A stretch of DNA of 64,000 bases from positions 248,001-312,000 of the forward strand of contig BTUI01000001.1 of NCBI GenBank assembly GCA_045863195.1. Direction: 5' to 3'. Position 1 is the stretch's first letter. Each line of letters begins with the position of its first letter. The DNA comes from W-Chloroflexi-9 sp045863195. GTDB taxonomy: Bacteria; Chloroflexota; Dehalococcoidia; UBA2979. Shown one piece after another: positions 1 to 8,388 of the stretch. Position numbers and translations under genes: made by a program. Under the pieces are notes generated by a model. That model saw only the letters and a list, made by a program, of their open reading frames with translations. It was not told the DNA's origin and did not search any database.

Positions 1-282
1 CTCGATGCGTACGTGTCGGTGAGCCACGGCGCCATGCCGGGATGGCGATGCGCACGGCGCCGGACAAATTCACGGGAAGCCAGGCCCGGCGGTGCGAGTG
101 CACGCGTGCACGGCAGATCTCGGCGCACCGGCCAACGGTCCCCATCGGACGCCGATCGCCTCTGCTGAAACGGGCGTGTCCATTGTCCGCTACACGCGGC
201 TGGCCCCCTCCACGTGGGGAGCCTGCGGCGACAGGCAGCCGATCCACGGAGCACCACGCACGCGCTGAATGGAACCTGAGAA
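1..282. other. Gene-free leader upstream of cobT
   Basis: No convincing coding sequence lies here. The segment is GC-rich with short inverted repeats, for example GCCTG/CAGGC near 228-243, just upstream of cobT. I looked for the conserved boxes of a cobalamin riboswitch and did not find them, so I call no regulatory RNA. Confidence 0.4.
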
Positions 283-1398
283 ATGGACGATTCCCGGATG
301 ACCGCTGCTGACGACTGGCCCGCCCTGATTGCGTCCACGATCGCGGACATCGGACCGCTTGACGCGCAGGCCGCGGCTCGAGCCGCGGCGCGTCATGACG
401 CACTCACCAAGCCTCCGGGGTCGCTCGGCCATCTCGAACGCCTGGGCATTCGGATGGCGGGAATCACCGGGATCGACCGACCGAGACTCGCCCACCGACT
501 CGTGGTCGTCGCGGCCGCCGACCACGGGGTTGCGCGGCATGGAGTGTCAGCGTACCCGGCCGAGGTGACCGCACAGATGGTTGGGAACTTCCTGGCGGGC
601 GGGGCAGCGATCAATGTGCTTGCCGCGCATGCCGGGGCACGGGTGCGGATCGTCGATGCCGGGGTGCGTGGTGAGACGCCGGAGGACGCCGCCCTGACCC
701 GGCTGCGCCTTGGCCCGGGGACGGACGACTTCACTTCGGGGCCGGCCATGTCGCGGGCGACCGCCGAGCGAGCGGTCGGTGAAGGCATCGCGCTGCTCGC
801 CCACGAACACGCCGCGGGAGGGGTCGACATCGTCGCCGGCGGTGACATGGGGATTGGGAACACGACTGCCGCCGCGGCTCTCGTGGCCGCGGTGACTGGA
901 CGCCCGGTACCAGCCGTGACCGGACGCGGGACGGGCATCGACGACGCTCGATTCGGGGCGAAGGTCCGCGCGATCCAATTGGCGCTCGACGTAAATCAGC
1001 CAGACCGCCAGGACGGGATCGACCTGCTCGCCAAGGTGGGGGGCTTCGAGATCGGGGTGCTGGCGGGTGTCTACCTGGGCGCCGCCGCCAGGCGCATCCC
1101 CATCGTGCTGGACGGCGTCATCTCGACTGCCGCCGCGCTCGTCGCACAGGTGCTCGCCCCGCCGGTCCGCGAGTATCTGACCGCGGCCCACCGCTCAGTC
1201 GAACCGGGCCACAGTGCGACGCTCGAATACCTCGAACTCGAACCACTGCTCGACCTCGGGATGCGGCTGGGCGAAGGCAGCGGTGCCGCGCTCGGCATCT
1301 CGCTCTGTGTCGCCGCCTGCCGCGTCCTCGACGAGATGGCGACGTTCGGGGAGGCGGGGGTCGAGAGTTCTGACAGTGTGGTCCGGCCAGAGTCATAG
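283..1398 (+). CDS. cobT: Nicotinate-nucleotide--dimethylbenzimidazole phosphoribosyltransferase
   Basis: CobT transfers phosphoribose from nicotinate mononucleotide to dimethylbenzimidazole, giving alpha-ribazole phosphate for the lower ligand of cobalamin; it is cytosolic. The 371 residues cover the whole family. KPPGSLGHLE lies near residue 43, the AADHGVARHGVSAYP block follows at about 75-90, and the catalytic-base glutamate (about Glu331) sits in GEGSGAALG near the end. The ATG at 283 gives a normal family start. The last 20 or so residues are hydrophilic, and their DNA is duplicated at 5.56 kb. No other cobalamin gene is nearby, so this is an isolated nucleotide-loop assembly gene that could support salvage or a pathway encoded elsewhere. 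Function is secure. Confidence 0.95.
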   Translation: MDDSRMTAADDWPALIASTIADIGPLDAQAAARAAARHDALTKPPGSLGHLERLGIRMAGITGIDRPRLAHRLVVVAAADHGVARHGVSAYPAEVTAQMVGNFLAGGAAINVLAAHAGARVRIVDAGVRGETPEDAALTRLRLGPGTDDFTSGPAMSRATAERAVGEGIALLAHEHAAGGVDIVAGGDMGIGNTTAAAALVAAVTGRPVPAVTGRGTGIDDARFGAKVRAIQLALDVNQPDRQDGIDLLAKVGGFEIGVLAGVYLGAAARRIPIVLDGVISTAAALVAQVLAPPVREYLTAAHRSVEPGHSATLEYLELEPLLDLGMRLGEGSGAALGISLCVAACRVLDEMATFGEAGVESSDSVVRPES

Positions 1399-1608
1399 CT
1401 ACATCGGAGGCCGGTTCGTCGAACGATCGGTGAAGAGGGCAGTCCAGGGGGACGGCTACGATCGCTGATCGCTGGTGCATCCTCGTTGCGCCGGGAAGTC
1501 GTGCCTGACCTACATGAGCCGCAAGCCGGCTCGCGCACTGGCCAGCGGTCAGAAGAGAACAACAAGCAGGGCGGCCCGTGGGTCTCACCAGCTACCCACG
1601 GGCCGCCC
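1317..1608 (+). repeat. Duplicated cobT-tail/stem-loop segment, copy A
   Basis: This 292 bp segment contains the last 27 or so codons of cobT, its stop and about 210 bp downstream, ending in a 15-bp stem-loop. It recurs in direct orientation at 5560-5860 with scattered substitutions, an extra GATCGCT-like unit and small indels. Copy A is probably parental because here the coding part belongs to an intact cobT. Confidence 0.9.
1569..1608. terminator. 15-bp perfect stem-loop downstream of cobT
   Basis: GGGCGGCCCGTGGGT (1569-1583) pairs perfectly with ACCCACGGGCCGCCC (1594-1608) around a 10-nt loop CTCACCAGCT. There is no T-run on the plus strand. On the minus strand the next bases are T-rich (CTGCTTGTTGTTCTCTTC), so it may terminate minus-strand transcripts arriving from the GGDEF-EAL/ehuB operon, or act as a bidirectional or processing signal. 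Confidence 0.55.
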
Positions 1609-1873
1609 GGTATTCGCGACGCTGACCCCGGCCTGCACGCCAACGGAATCAACTATCGAGGTCGGTGTCGCCGCATGGGAACTGGGCCCGATTGTGATGC
1701 GACCCTAGGGGATCCGCTGTCGGGCGTGGGAGCGTACCTGCTCGGGAGGCACGGTGTGCGGGCGCCGTCGGCCACCGGGCACGGTCTCGTGATCGCCGTC
1801 TGCAACCTGCGGCTGCGGCCGGGGCAGTGGCGAGTCATCGAGACGACGGAGCTGGCGATCGCTTAGGGCGTCG
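1609..1873. other. Gene-free stretch
   Basis: Between the stem-loop and the small minus-strand ORF at 1874 I see no supported gene. The open frames here lack ribosome binding sites and recognisable motifs. Confidence 0.4.
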
Positions 1874-2146
1874 TCAGACTCGGTCGAGTGGACACCACAT
1901 GGCCACAACCGACCACCCTGGTGGATTCAATTCGATGGTCGCCTGCATCTCGAACGGGCCGGGATCAGATTCCAGATCAGGTGCCGACGGTGGGAGTCGA
2001 AACCACACGGCGCCTGCAACGGTCGGCGAGACCGTCGTGCCATGTCTCGTCCACCGAACTCGGTGGAACGCCCGGCGCTTCAGGGGCCCGACCATCGCGA
2101 ATGTGGGCTGACTCTCGGCTCCAGAAGTTCGGGGGCAGAGCCTCAT
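1874..2146 (-). CDS. Small hypothetical ORF coupled to the ehuB-like gene
   Basis: This is a 90-residue frame whose ATG overlaps the stop of the upstream ehuB-like gene in an ATGA junction, the usual sign of translational coupling. The product has no signal peptide, membrane segment or motif I recognise; it is rich in Pro and Trp in its second half and ends with a Cys-Pro-Leu. Third codon positions are less GC-rich than in neighbouring genes (AAT CCA CCA near the end), which argues against long-term coding. It would be the third gene of the GGDEF-EAL/ehuB operon. It may equally be a chance frame in a decayed region, so treat it as a candidate only. Confidence 0.25.
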   Translation of the reverse strand: MRLCPRTSGAESQPTFAMVGPLKRRAFHRVRWTRHGTTVSPTVAGAVWFRLPPSAPDLESDPGPFEMQATIELNPPGWSVVAMWCPLDRV

Positions 2147-3042
2147 CTCACGTCTGTCCCGAGCGCCACCGGCTCACACAGTTCGCTGGTCGTGAGATCT
2201 GCTGCGGCGAGCAATTCCCGATCCCCGAGGCCGAAGGGTGCGACCAGCACCTGCAGTTCTCCGGACGCACGTAGGCGCGCCAGCTCCTCGTCCACGGCAC
2301 GGCGCAGGCCGTCGTCGTCAAGGCGGAACGCAACCCCGCCCGCGCCCACGGCCGGGCGTCCTTCGATTACGGGAATGAACGGTTCGGTCACATCGAACCG
2401 GCCGTCGCCCGTGCTTGCACGGAGGCTGCGGACGGCGAGCGACGTCAGCGCAAACGCATCGATCTCGCCGACGTCGAGGGCACGGACGAGGTCGGCCGGC
2501 TGGTCGAACTCGGTGATGGCCGAGGGAGACAGTCCGACCCCCTGAGCGTGGCCGACTTCCACGGAACCGGCCAGCACACCTACCACCCCACCCGCCTCCA
2601 GGAGGTCGCGGTAGCGGGTCAGGCCGAGCGGATTCCCGCGGGGGACGGCGAGGACCGTCGGAGCGGCGTAGGTAGGGTTCGAGAACGCGACACGGGCGCA
2701 GCGCTCAGGTGTGATGAACATCCCCGCGACCACCACATCGACCCGGCCGTCTTCCAGCGCAGGGATCAACTGGTCGAACGGGACACTGACCGGCTCTAGC
2801 CGATCGACACCGAGCTGCGAGAAGATCGTCCTGGCGATCGCCACCTCCGACCCGACGAGTTCACCGTCGTCGTCGAGGTAGGCATAGGGCGGCTCGTCTG
2901 CGAATCCCACGCGCACCGCGCCCGCTTCACGCAGGCGACCAAGGGTGTCGTCGCCCGACGTGCCGCAAGCGGCGACAAGCGCCAGCACCAGGGGCACGAC
3001 GATCGCGAGGGCCGGTCGACCGGCCCGGACTGTCCGCTTCAT
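2143..3042 (-). CDS. EhuB-like amino-acid/ectoine-type ABC substrate-binding lipoprotein
   Basis: This is a family 3 periplasmic solute-binding lipoprotein of 299 residues. A cationic hydrophobic N-terminus ends in a lipobox (LVAAC, acylated Cys26), followed by the binding domain starting GAVRVGFADEPPYAY. The block GMFITPERCARVAFSNPTY and then RGNPLGL is strongly like EhuB, the ectoine/hydroxyectoine binding protein, although the same fold binds amino acids. The ATG at 3042 lies 7 bp after the stop of the GGDEF-EAL gene, so the two form an operon. No permease or ATPase gene follows, which makes this an orphan binding protein. In this setting it may present a ligand to the cache domain of its neighbour rather than feed transport. 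The fold is certain; the ligand is not known. Confidence 0.85.
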   Translation of the reverse strand: MKRTVRAGRPALAIVVPLVLALVAACGTSGDDTLGRLREAGAVRVGFADEPPYAYLDDDGELVGSEVAIARTIFSQLGVDRLEPVSVPFDQLIPALEDGRVDVVVAGMFITPERCARVAFSNPTYAAPTVLAVPRGNPLGLTRYRDLLEAGGVVGVLAGSVEVGHAQGVGLSPSAITEFDQPADLVRALDVGEIDAFALTSLAVRSLRASTGDGRFDVTEPFIPVIEGRPAVGAGGVAFRLDDDGLRRAVDEELARLRASGELQVLVAPFGLGDRELLAAADLTTSELCEPVALGTDVR

Positions 3043-3049
3043 GCGAACA

Positions 3050-5395
3050 TCACCCGGTCTCCGCCGGCGGGCGCCAGCTCACGGGGGTGGGCCCCTCCGC
3101 ATACGCCGCCAGCTCGTCCGCGGGGCCCGGCCGCGCGAAGGCGTACCCCTGGACGTGGTCACAGCCGAGCCGGCGGAGGACGGCCGCGACCTCAGTCGTC
3201 TCCACGCCCTCAGCGACCACCTCGAGGCCGAGGCCGTGGGCCAGCCCGATCGTGGACGCCACGATGGTCTGCGAGCGCGGGTTGGACGCCAGGTCGGCCA
3301 CGAACGCGCGGTCCAGCTTGATCGCGTGCAGCGGGAAGGTCGTCAGGTACGTCAGCGGCGCGAAGCCGACCCCGAAGTCATCGATGGAGAGCGAGACTCC
3401 CATCGCCTGCAGGCGTCCCGCCGCCGCACGTGCGGTCTCCACATCCCGCAGCAGGGCGGTCTCCGTGATCTCGAGTTCCAGCAGGTGCGCCGGGATCGAT
3501 GACTCCTGGAGCAGTTCGGCCAGGGCGTCGGTGAAGCGGTCGTCGTCCAGGTCCAGCACGGAGATGTTTACGGATACGGGGACGCTGATCCCGACCGCGT
3601 GCCACTCATCGAGTTGTGCAACGACGGCATGCAGCACAGCACGGGTGATGTCCGGGATCATGCCCGCCTGCTCGGCGAGCGGGATGAAGTGAGCCGGGGA
3701 GACATACTCGCCATGGTTCCGCCAGCGGACGAGGGCCTCGGCACCGGACAGGCGTCCGCTGGGCAGGTGCACCTTGGGCTGGTAATGCACCTCCAGCGCC
3801 GACCGCTCGATCGCGCCCTGCAGGTCGGCGAGAAGCTGGAGCTGCCCGTGGTCGGGTTCATCCCGCTGCGCGTCGAATTGTGCCCAGTGTTGGGCTTCGT
3901 CCCGCGCGCGGCGCGACGCCACCTCGGCCCGGCGGCTGAGCAGCTCAAGGTCATCGCCGTGCTTCGGGAAGACGGATAGGCCGACGTACGAGCGGACCCG
4001 CAACAGCGTGCCGCCCACGGGCAGGGGGGAGGCCAGCACATCGTGGAGCAGTTCCGCGACTGACCGTTCACCGTCGGCGTCGGCGCCGAGCAATGAAAAG
4101 ACGAAGGAATCGCCACTGAGCCGGGCAACGACGGCATCGTCGGGAAGCGTGGCCTTGATGCGGGCGCCGACGGCGCGCAGCACCTCGTCACCCACGTCGA
4201 ATCCGAGCGTGGCGTTGATCGCGGTGAAGGCGCGGAGTCCGACGACGCCGACGATCGCGGTCTCGCCCTGCCGGGACGCGTCCGCCAGGTGTGCGGCCGC
4301 GAGTTGCACGAAGCCGATCCGGTTCGGCAGCCCCGTCAAGGAGTCCACGGTCGCCATCTCGACCAGACGCCGTTCCTGTTCGCCCAGGGACTCAGCACTG
4401 ATGTTCATCGCTTCGGCCAGGTGGACGACTTCTGGCGCGTCGATCGCACGCGTCTCGGTCCGGACGCCGAAGTCACCGGCGGCGAGACGTCGCGTGAACT
4501 CGACGAGCCGGTCGAGCGGATGCTGGACGGTGGTGGTCACGAGCGCGAAGGAGATGACCCCGAACGTGCCGGCGGCTCCCACCAGCACAAGCAAGTTCCG
4601 CCACATGCGCGTGGTGGCTGCCGCGATGACCTCGCCGCGCGGGATCAAGACCGACACGAATCCGTCCAGACCGCCACTGGCGGCAGTCCGGCGGAGCGGC
4701 TGCTGCGCACCGACCGTAGCCGTCTCCGCAGCATCCTCACCGCCAAGCCGGATGATCTCGTCGCCAGAGGCGCCCGTCACCGTCAACGTGCTGCCGGGAG
4801 GGAGGTCGAGACGCCCCAGGACATCGGACACCCAGTCGAGTTCGAGCGACAGGATGAGGACCCCGTTGATCACGTCGCCGCTCGCATCGCCAAGTGGCGC
4901 GGCTAGGACGATGATGGGGATGCGGCTCGGGCGGCTGACGAGAAAGCCGCTGCTCACGATCTCGCCGGCCCGCAGGGCACTGTGGAAGTATGAGCGGTCC
5001 GCGACGCTCAGGCCGACGAGGTCCGCCTGCCCGGAACAGGTGACCTCGCCATCCACGTCGGCCACGGAGAACGCCGAGAACGCGGGATGCGAGTTTCCGA
5101 AGAGACGGAGCACGCCGTCGCACTCCGGGCCCCTGCCCGACTGGACGGACGGGGAGTCGGTGAGCGTGCTGAGCGCGGCCTCTCCGGCGAGCATGACCTG
5201 CGCGTAGTTCGCTTCGGCGACCAGCGCGATGCTGCGAGCCTGCTGTCGCGCATCCTCGACCGCACGGTTGCGCTCGTCAGCTGCAGTCCACGCCTGGACC
5301 CCCAGGATGGGGAGCGCAAAGAGGGCAACCGTGATGAGTAGTCGCCATCGCAGGTCAATCCGCGCAAGCCACCGGCCGACCGCTCGACACGGCAT
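3050..5395 (-). CDS. Membrane cache-HAMP-GGDEF-EAL c-di-GMP signalling protein
   Basis: This is a 781-residue membrane sensor. A first transmembrane helix (about 18-38) is followed by an extracytoplasmic cache-like domain (40-265), a second helix (267-290), HAMP (290-343), GGDEF (348-500) and EAL (530-765). The GGDEF signature is degenerate, SGDSF at 427-431, so cyclase activity is doubtful. The EAL domain keeps its metal and catalytic residues: EAL at 553, VSVNIS, LEITET, IDDFG, IKLD, AEGVET and QGYAFARP. The likely activity is therefore c-di-GMP hydrolysis, with the GGDEF domain perhaps binding GTP as an activator. The EhuB-like lipoprotein gene follows after 7 bp and could supply the ligand. 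The ATG at 5395 gives a standard short cytoplasmic N-terminus. Confidence 0.92.
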   Translation of the reverse strand: MPCRAVGRWLARIDLRWRLLITVALFALPILGVQAWTAADERNRAVEDARQQARSIALVAEANYAQVMLAGEAALSTLTDSPSVQSGRGPECDGVLRLFGNSHPAFSAFSVADVDGEVTCSGQADLVGLSVADRSYFHSALRAGEIVSSGFLVSRPSRIPIIVLAAPLGDASGDVINGVLILSLELDWVSDVLGRLDLPPGSTLTVTGASGDEIIRLGGEDAAETATVGAQQPLRRTAASGGLDGFVSVLIPRGEVIAAATTRMWRNLLVLVGAAGTFGVISFALVTTTVQHPLDRLVEFTRRLAAGDFGVRTETRAIDAPEVVHLAEAMNISAESLGEQERRLVEMATVDSLTGLPNRIGFVQLAAAHLADASRQGETAIVGVVGLRAFTAINATLGFDVGDEVLRAVGARIKATLPDDAVVARLSGDSFVFSLLGADADGERSVAELLHDVLASPLPVGGTLLRVRSYVGLSVFPKHGDDLELLSRRAEVASRRARDEAQHWAQFDAQRDEPDHGQLQLLADLQGAIERSALEVHYQPKVHLPSGRLSGAEALVRWRNHGEYVSPAHFIPLAEQAGMIPDITRAVLHAVVAQLDEWHAVGISVPVSVNISVLDLDDDRFTDALAELLQESSIPAHLLELEITETALLRDVETARAAAGRLQAMGVSLSIDDFGVGFAPLTYLTTFPLHAIKLDRAFVADLASNPRSQTIVASTIGLAHGLGLEVVAEGVETTEVAAVLRRLGCDHVQGYAFARPGPADELAAYAEGPTPVSWRPPAETG

Positions 5396-5559
5396 CCGCG
5401 TAATCCGGTTCCTAGCCGCCCCTGGCCGGAACGATAACGTATTCCCCTGTCGTCCTCACACGCCGGCCGCGCTGCGACTTGTTCTAGCGCCGATCACTGC
5501 GCGGCAGAGCGAGTTGGGGTTTGCGCTGCCAACTTCCCTCCTACGGACCGGATGCGCAT
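5396..5559. other. Upstream region of the GGDEF-EAL operon
   Basis: This segment precedes the minus-strand signalling operon and must hold its promoter. I see AT-richer patches (GAATACGTTATCG on the minus strand) but no confident -35/-10 pair. Confidence 0.3.
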
Positions 5560-5860
5560 CTGCCGCGTCCTCGATGAGATGGCGACGTTCGGGAAGGCGG
5601 GGGTCGAGAGTTCTGACAGTGTGGTCCGGCCAGAGTCATAGCTACATCGGGGGCCGGTTCGTCGAACGATCAGTGAAGAGGGCAGTCCAGGGGGACGGCT
5701 GCGATCGCTGATCGCTGATCGCTGGTGCATCTTCGTTGCCCCGGGAAGTCGTGCCTGACCTGCATGAGCCGCAAGCCGGCACGCGGACTGGCGACAGCGG
5801 TCAGAAGGGCCGAACAAACAGGGCGGCCCGTGGGTAACTGGTAAGACCCACGGGCCGCCC
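5560..5860 (+). repeat. Duplicated cobT-tail/stem-loop segment, copy B
   Basis: This 301 bp direct repeat of 1317-1608 carries a 5'-truncated cobT tail that still reads CRVLDEMATFGKAGVESSD and on to the cobT stop, with one Glu-to-Lys change. Upstream of 5560 the similarity stops abruptly. It therefore contains a cobT fragment with no start codon. The segment between the two copies holds the GGDEF-EAL and ehuB-like genes. Confidence 0.9.
5821..5860. terminator. 15-bp perfect stem-loop, loop inverted relative to copy A
   Basis: The arms GGGCGGCCCGTGGGT (5821-5835) and ACCCACGGGCCGCCC (5846-5860) are identical to those of the copy at 1569-1608. The loop here is AACTGGTAAG, whose reverse complement CTTACCAGTT matches the copy A loop CTCACCAGCT at 8 of 10 positions. 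The palindrome has evidently flipped in one copy. It lies between this repeat and the 3' end of the minus-strand gene at 5884 and could serve as its terminator (TGTTTGTTCGG tail on the minus strand). Confidence 0.55.
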
Positions 5861-5883
5861 TGTATCCTCTGGGAGGAAGAGCG

Positions 5884-6624
5884 TTACTGCCCGACCGCGA
5901 GCCCGATGCCGAGCTTGCCAGAACCGTGCGCTGATCCACCAGCGGCCACGCCCGAGGGGCTGGAGGCGTCCCGCTCCCCGTCGGTCGCTACATTCGCACC
6001 GGCCGCGACCGCGGTCGACAGGCCGTCGACCTGAGCCTGCACGCCCGTCTGTACATCACCGATGGCGTTGAGGGCGGTCGAGACTCCCGCCTCGGCCTGC
6101 TCGCTGACATCTGCGCTGACCACAGCCTCGATGGCCACCTCAAGCCCTGGCGTCGACTTGACGTCCGTGTCCGCGTCGATGGCGGCCGTCGTGTCTGCGG
6201 TCGTGTCGCTGCGTGCATCGAGGTTGATCCCGAGCAGATCGAGGACGAACTCCGCCATGGCGCCCACCCGGCTGCGCGCCTCGGCGCTGACCTGCCCACC
6301 GGTGGACGCGGAGCCGTCCACATCGGCTGCCACGTGTGTCTGAGCGTTAGCGTCCGTATTCGCGTGGGCGTCCATGATCGCGCTGACCGCTGTCTGAAGA
6401 CCGGCGTCGGCGTGCGCGTCAGCGTTGAGCGTTGCCAGCGTTTCCAGTGCCGTATCCGTCTGGGCGTCAGCTGCCACATGCGAGTCGGCCGTGAGGTGTC
6501 CCGACACGGTCGACGTCAGGCCCGACGCTTCGGCGGCCACACCGCCGCCAACGATGACCGCGGCTGCGAGGCCTGCAGCCACCATCTTCTTCGCCGCAAC
6601 CACCGCACCGATCGTATTCAGCAT
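5884..6624 (-). CDS. Secreted Asp/Ala/Thr-rich low-complexity protein
   Basis: This encodes 246 residues starting at the ATG at 6624, chosen because GGAGG lies 7 bp upstream (6632-6636); longer in-frame extensions lack such a site. Residues 1-32 form a signal peptide (AAKKM, then a hydrophobic Ala/Val/Gly run ending near AEASG). The mature part is very rich in Ala, Asp, Thr, Ser and Val, contains no Cys, and repeats short patterns such as ADAxTD, ADAHADAG and DANAQTH. That resembles an extended acidic surface or matrix protein, possibly cation-binding. I recognise no family. It reads toward the duplicated stem-loop and stands alone between two intergenic regions. Confidence 0.7.
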   Translation of the reverse strand: MLNTIGAVVAAKKMVAAGLAAAVIVGGGVAAEASGLTSTVSGHLTADSHVAADAQTDTALETLATLNADAHADAGLQTAVSAIMDAHANTDANAQTHVAADVDGSASTGGQVSAEARSRVGAMAEFVLDLLGINLDARSDTTADTTAAIDADTDVKSTPGLEVAIEAVVSADVSEQAEAGVSTALNAIGDVQTGVQAQVDGLSTAVAAGANVATDGERDASSPSGVAAGGSAHGSGKLGIGLAVGQ

Positions 6625-6894
6625 CTGCTTCCTCCGTTGATTTCGGGGCGCCTGCCCCAGATGCCATCCTGACAAGGGAACGAAGGTTGCGGGCGACCGT
6701 TCGGTAGACCGATGCCCGTGCACTGGCGACGAGGCGCGGTCATCTTCGTCAGTTGTCCACGGGCGTAGAGGGTGAAACGAGGCCCGCGGTGCCGAGGTGG
6801 TATCCGCCGGACGGAATCTCCCGCTGACCATGATGGCGTGCATGCAATGGTGGAGTGTGCGCCTGCCAGTGTGGAGGATTCCTGTACCCTGCTC
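6625..6894. other. Intergenic region before the first TPP riboswitch
   Basis: This divergent region lies between the minus-strand secreted protein gene and the plus-strand thiO unit. It should contain promoters for both. I see no gene and no confident promoter hexamers. Confidence 0.35.
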
Positions 6895-6978
6895 CTGTAC
6901 ACGGGGTGGTCGGACATGGTCCGACCTGAGATAAGCCGAATACCTGATCCGGGTAATGGCCGGCGAAGGGATGTCCAA
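6895..6978 (+). promoter_or_regulatory. TPP riboswitch (THI element) upstream of thiO
   Basis: The conserved core is present in order: ACGGGGTGG, a P3 hairpin GTCGGA-CAT-(GG)TCCGAC, CTGAGAT, ACCTGATCCGGGTAAT and GGCGAAGGGATGT. These are the pyrimidine- and pyrophosphate-binding parts of the thiamine pyrophosphate aptamer. It sits about 155 bp before thiO, leaving room for an expression platform, though I could not identify a clear terminator or sequestered ribosome binding site. Confidence 0.93.
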
Positions 6979-7132
6979 TGTCGGCGCCGCGATCTCCTCA
7001 GAGGGGCCCTGATCGGTCCAGAGCAGCCGCGTCGGTCACGTCGAAGTCGGCTCTGAACCCGCAGGTAGATATCGAGGCGGTCGGTGGCATCGGGGCGCCA
7101 TCCGGCATCGCGGCCGCGGCACACGACATCTG

Positions 7133-8284
7133 ATGGAACGCTCAGACGCCGTCATCGTTGGCGGTGGCATTGTCGGCCTCGCCGTCGCCCACGCGCTCGC
7201 GCATCGCGGGCGGCGCGTCACCGTCGCCGAAGGTGCGCGGATTGGCGAGCGCGCAGCGGCGGGTGTGGCGGCCGGGATGCTCGCACCGTCCTCGGAGGTC
7301 GACCTCACCGATCCGCGCCTGACGCATCTGGCCCTCGCGAGCCACGAGGAGTACCCCGCATGGGCCGCGACGCTCACGCGGGAGAGCGGGATCGAGACGG
7401 GATACGACGCAACGGGGACGCTGCTCGTCGCACTGGACCGTGACCACCTCGCATTGATCGAACACCTGCACGCGTTCCAGCAGGACCGCGGCCTCGCCGC
7501 AGAGCGACTGACGGGGCGACAGGCCCGGGAGGAAGAGCCGTATCTGGCGCCAGGGATCGTAGGTGCGCTGCGGATGCCTGATGCGCAGGTCGACCCTCGA
7601 CGCCTGTTACGCGCGCTGGTCGTCGCGCTGGAACGTGCAGGCGTCGAGCTCCTCGAAGGCGCGCGCGTCAGCGCGATAGCGCTGGATGTCGACGGTGCGG
7701 AGTACGAGGTGACGGTCGATCGCGAGGGCCGGGCCGAGACGCTGCGTGCGCCCCAGGTCGTGGTCGCCGCGGGGGCGTGGTCGCGACAGATCGCCTCGCC
7801 GATCGCAGGGCTGCCACTGGTGCCGCTGCCGCTGCGCCCCGTGAAGGGACAGATCCTCCGTCTGCGCGGCGAGCGCCTGGTGCGGCACGTCATCCGCACA
7901 CCGGATGTCTACATCGTTCCGCGCGCAGACGGTGAACTCGTGGTCGGCGCGTCGATGGAGGATCAGGGGTTCGACGGACGCTCCACCGCGGGCGCCGTGT
8001 ATGACCTGCTGCGCGAGGCGCGACGGGCGCTGCCGGGCATCGTCGAACTGGAACTCGCGGAGTGCGGCGTGGGCTTCCGGCCTGCGCTGCGCGACCATCT
8101 GCCCGCGATCGGGAACGTCGACGGCGCGGGCCTGTTCGTCGCCACCGGGCACTTCCGTAACGGCGTGGAACTCGCCCCGGTCACAGCGCGGCTGCTCGCC
8201 GACCTGATGTGCGATGGGCGCCTCGACGCGCTCCTGGAACCGTTCGCACCGGGCCGTTTCGCGACCGCCGCTGCCACCTCATAA
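7133..8284 (+). CDS. thiO: Glycine oxidase ThiO (FAD-dependent)
   Basis: ThiO oxidises glycine to iminoacetate (dehydroglycine), the C2-N donor for the thiazole ring assembled by ThiG and ThiS. The 383 residues form a D-amino-acid-oxidase-type flavoprotein: an N-terminal dinucleotide fold (AVIVGGGIVGLAVA) with the acidic ribose-binding residue after the second strand, and the C-terminal ThiO blocks GFRPALRDHLP and GHFRNGV that close the FAD site and bind the carboxylate. The ATG at 7133 is the first available; no good Shine-Dalgarno sequence precedes it. A TPP riboswitch lies upstream and a second lies just downstream before thiD, so thiO is a separate regulatory unit. Use of ThiO rather than ThiH implies aerobic thiazole synthesis. 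Confidence 0.93.
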   Translation: MERSDAVIVGGGIVGLAVAHALAHRGRRVTVAEGARIGERAAAGVAAGMLAPSSEVDLTDPRLTHLALASHEEYPAWAATLTRESGIETGYDATGTLLVALDRDHLALIEHLHAFQQDRGLAAERLTGRQAREEEPYLAPGIVGALRMPDAQVDPRRLLRALVVALERAGVELLEGARVSAIALDVDGAEYEVTVDREGRAETLRAPQVVVAAGAWSRQIASPIAGLPLVPLPLRPVKGQILRLRGERLVRHVIRTPDVYIVPRADGELVVGASMEDQGFDGRSTAGAVYDLLREARRALPGIVELELAECGVGFRPALRDHLPAIGNVDGAGLFVATGHFRNGVELAPVTARLLADLMCDGRLDALLEPFAPGRFATAAATS

Positions 8285-8375
8285 GCGACACGACGTGCCA
8301 CCTGTCGGCGACCGTGATGGTCGCGGGCGAGGAAACGGGGCGTGCATGTTGCGCGCCACGCGTGTCACGATCTGC

Positions 8376-8381
8376 TATACA
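8376..8381 (+). promoter_or_regulatory. Candidate extended -10 for the thiD operon
   Basis: TGCTATACA fits an extended -10 (TG-N-TATACA), placing a start site near 8388, exactly where the second TPP aptamer begins. No good -35 is visible, which is tolerable for an extended -10 promoter. Confidence 0.35.
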
Positions 8382-8388
8382 TGCAGTG

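Noticed and set aside
1..282. Possible cobalamin riboswitch before cobT
   Set aside because: The leader contains GGGAAGCCAGG, which recalls part of a B12 box, but the remaining conserved boxes and their order are missing.
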